Shown: positions 6,171 through 7,517 of the stretch, in pieces
Layout of the letters: each line of letters starts with the position of its first letter
Position numbering within the stretch: position 1 is the first letter of the stretch
Assembly (NCBI GenBank): GCA_947484245.1
Contig: CANKOT010000109.1
Span: 1-7,517 of the forward strand
Direction: 5' to 3'
DNA length: 7,517 bases
DNA from: Comamonadaceae bacterium
Lineage (GTDB): Bacteria > Pseudomonadota > Gammaproteobacteria > Burkholderiales > Burkholderiaceae
Notes under the pieces: generated by a model
The model's input: only the letters and a program-made list of their open reading frames with translations
Databases searched by the model: none
What the model was told of the DNA's origin: nothing
Position numbers and translations under genes: made by a program

Positions 6171-6176
6171 CATAAT
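6171..6176 (+). promoter_or_regulatory. Possible -10 box for dbpA, next to its start codon
   Basis: CATAAT ends seven bases before the dbpA ATG, and a T-rich stretch at 6148-6153 stands 17 bases upstream as a poor -35. Transcription would start at or within a base or two of the ATG. No Shine-Dalgarno sequence precedes the ATG (the local bases are CGACGC), which fits a leaderless message but does not prove it. Confidence 0.3.
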
Positions 6177-6182
6177 CGACGC

Positions 6183-7517
6183 ATGAACGAAAACAAAAAT
6201 GATTTTGCGAAGCTGAGTTTGTCGGCTTCGATGTTGGGCAATTTAGAGCAGTTGGGCTATTTGCAAATGACGGCTATTCAGGCGGCCAGTTTGCCTGTCA
6301 CTTTGGCGGGCAAAGATTTGATTGCGCAGGCCAGCACGGGCAGTGGTAAAACTGCTGCGTTTGGTATTCCGCTTGTAGAAAAAATTCTGCCTGCAGACTT
6401 TGCTGTGCAGGCCATGATTTTGTGCCCCACTCGCGAGTTGGCCGATCAGGTGAGTCAAGAGATTCGCCGCCTGGCGCGGGCTGTGGGCAATGTGAAGGTG
6501 GTTACTTTGTGCGGCGGCGTAGCGTTGCGCGGCCAAGTGCTGAGCTTGGAGCACGGCGCGCATGTGGTGGTGGGCACGCCGGGTCGCATCATGGATCATT
6601 TGGAGCGCGGTTCTTTGAAACTCAAGGGCCTTCAAACCTTGGTACTGGACGAAGCCGATCGCATGCTCGACATGGGTTTTTTTGACGATATTGCCACCGT
6701 GGCCAGACAGTGCCCACCAAAGCGTCAAACGCTGTTGTTCTCGGCTACTTATCCTGAAGGCATTGCCAAGTTGGCCACGCAGTTCATGAAAGATCCGCAA
6801 ACTGTGAAAGTGGAAACGCAGCACAGCGCCAACAAAATCAAACAAATATTTGTGCAGGTGAAAGAGTCCGAACGCTTGCATGCGGTGTCGATGGTGCTCA
6901 ATCATTTCCGTCCTACTTCTACTTTGGCGTTTTGCAATACCAAAGTGCAGTGTCGCGATTTGGTGGCCGTGCTTCAAGCGCAAGGCTTCAGTGCGCTGGC
7001 GCTGTATGGTGAGCTTGAACAACGCGAACGCGATCAAGTGCTGATTCAATTTGCCAATCGCAGTTGCTCTGTGTTGGTGGCCACCGATGTGGCTGCACGC
7101 GGCTTGGATGTGGCGCAACTTGAAGCTGTGATCAATGTGGATGTCACGCCAGATTCAGAAGTGCACATTCACCGCATTGGTCGCACGGGCCGCGCCGATG
7201 CAGAAGGCTTGGCAGTGAGTTTGGCCAGCATGGACGAGATGGGCTATGTGGGCAAAATTGAAGTGTTGCAAGGGCGCGAGTCTAGCTGGCAAGAGTTGAG
7301 CACTTTGACGCCTGCAGGCAAAGACATGCTGGTGCCCGCTATGGCTACCCTGCAAATTGTGGGCGGACGCAAGGAGAAAATTCGCGCGGGTGATGTGTTG
7401 GGAGCCCTAACGGGTGATGCAGGCTACACGCGCGAGCAAGTGGGCAAGATCAATGTGAATGAATACTCTACTTATGTGGCAGTGGCTCGTGACATTGCGC
7501 GTGAGGCTGCGGCTAAA
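6183..7517 (+). CDS. dbpA: ATP-dependent 23S rRNA DEAD-box helicase DbpA (3' end outside window)
   Basis: DbpA unwinds RNA around hairpin 92 of 23S rRNA during 50S assembly. The frame is open from ATG 6183 to the window end, giving 445 residues; E. coli DbpA is about 457, so roughly a dozen are missing. Helicase motifs in order: Q motif with Q33 (GYLQMTAIQ), Walker A ASTGSGKT (50-57), PTRELA (82-87), GG (111-112), TPGR (132-135), DEAD (156-159), SAT (187-189), FCNTK (250-254), ATDVAARGLD (300-309) and HRIGRTGR (330-337). The C-terminal RNA-binding domain that sets DbpA apart from other DEAD-box proteins begins near 386 (MATLQIVGGRKEKIRAGD) and includes VLGALTGDAG (405-414). A 291-codon open frame on the opposite strand (6243-7118) is a shadow of this gene. 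It stands 31 bases past the long inverted repeat. Confidence 0.95.
   Translation, partial: MNENKNDFAKLSLSASMLGNLEQLGYLQMTAIQAASLPVTLAGKDLIAQASTGSGKTAAFGIPLVEKILPADFAVQAMILCPTRELADQVSQEIRRLARAVGNVKVVTLCGGVALRGQVLSLEHGAHVVVGTPGRIMDHLERGSLKLKGLQTLVLDEADRMLDMGFFDDIATVARQCPPKRQTLLFSATYPEGIAKLATQFMKDPQTVKVETQHSANKIKQIFVQVKESERLHAVSMVLNHFRPTSTLAFCNTKVQCRDLVAVLQAQGFSALALYGELEQRERDQVLIQFANRSCSVLVATDVAARGLDVAQLEAVINVDVTPDSEVHIHRIGRTGRADAEGLAVSLASMDEMGYVGKIEVLQGRESSWQELSTLTPAGKDMLVPAMATLQIVGGRKEKIRAGDVLGALTGDAGYTREQVGKINVNEYSTYVAVARDIAREAAAK

Noticed and set aside
6243..7118. 291-codon open frame on the minus strand
   Set aside because: It lies wholly opposite dbpA, whose frame carries every DEAD-box motif. 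The product is rich in His and Gln, typical of antisense shadow translation.

Overview
The window reads as chromosomal DNA of a betaproteobacterium, most likely a Burkholderiales member of the Comamonadaceae type with moderate GC and heavy use of TTG leucine codons. This placement rests on protein character and on the recalled Burkholderiales order tyrS <> M23 peptidase - anmK - erpA; no database search was possible. All genes are intact except the last, which is cut by the window end.

Layout. (1) 54-419 (+): erpA, an A-type Fe-S carrier. (2) 441-1670 (-): anmK, anhydro-N-acetylmuramic acid kinase, which converges on erpA; two strong hairpins lie across its 3' end. (3) 1680-3077 (-): a membrane-anchored M23 (LytM-type) murein endopeptidase placed just upstream of anmK, giving a small cell-wall operon (wall opening plus muropeptide salvage). 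(4) 3078-3221: divergent promoter region. (5) 3222-5832 (+): a tightly overlapping operon of tyrS (TyrRS of the KMSKS type), a cation diffusion facilitator, and dtd (D-aminoacyl-tRNA deacylase). Start and stop codons overlap at both junctions, so translational coupling is likely. TyrRS and Dtd are functionally linked, since Dtd clears D-Tyr-tRNA made by TyrRS. (6) 5833-6182: a 350-base non-coding gap almost filled by a 287-bp near-perfect long inverted repeat (5865-6151). (7) 6183-7517 (+): dbpA, a DEAD-box 23S rRNA helicase missing only about its last dozen residues.

The most unusual object is the long inverted repeat. Each arm carries two related tiers, each starting with the same GGGGTCAGATCAACATTAAT block. 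The tiers have diverged from each other, yet each matches its partner in the opposite arm almost perfectly. The same 2-versus-4-nt asymmetric bubble sits at the same place in both tiers. It looks like two nested copies of a non-autonomous hairpin element (REP/RAYT-like or MITE-like), possibly one inserted in the tip of the other. It also ends in a T-run that would let it terminate the tyrS operon ahead of dbpA. No transposase gene is present in the window.
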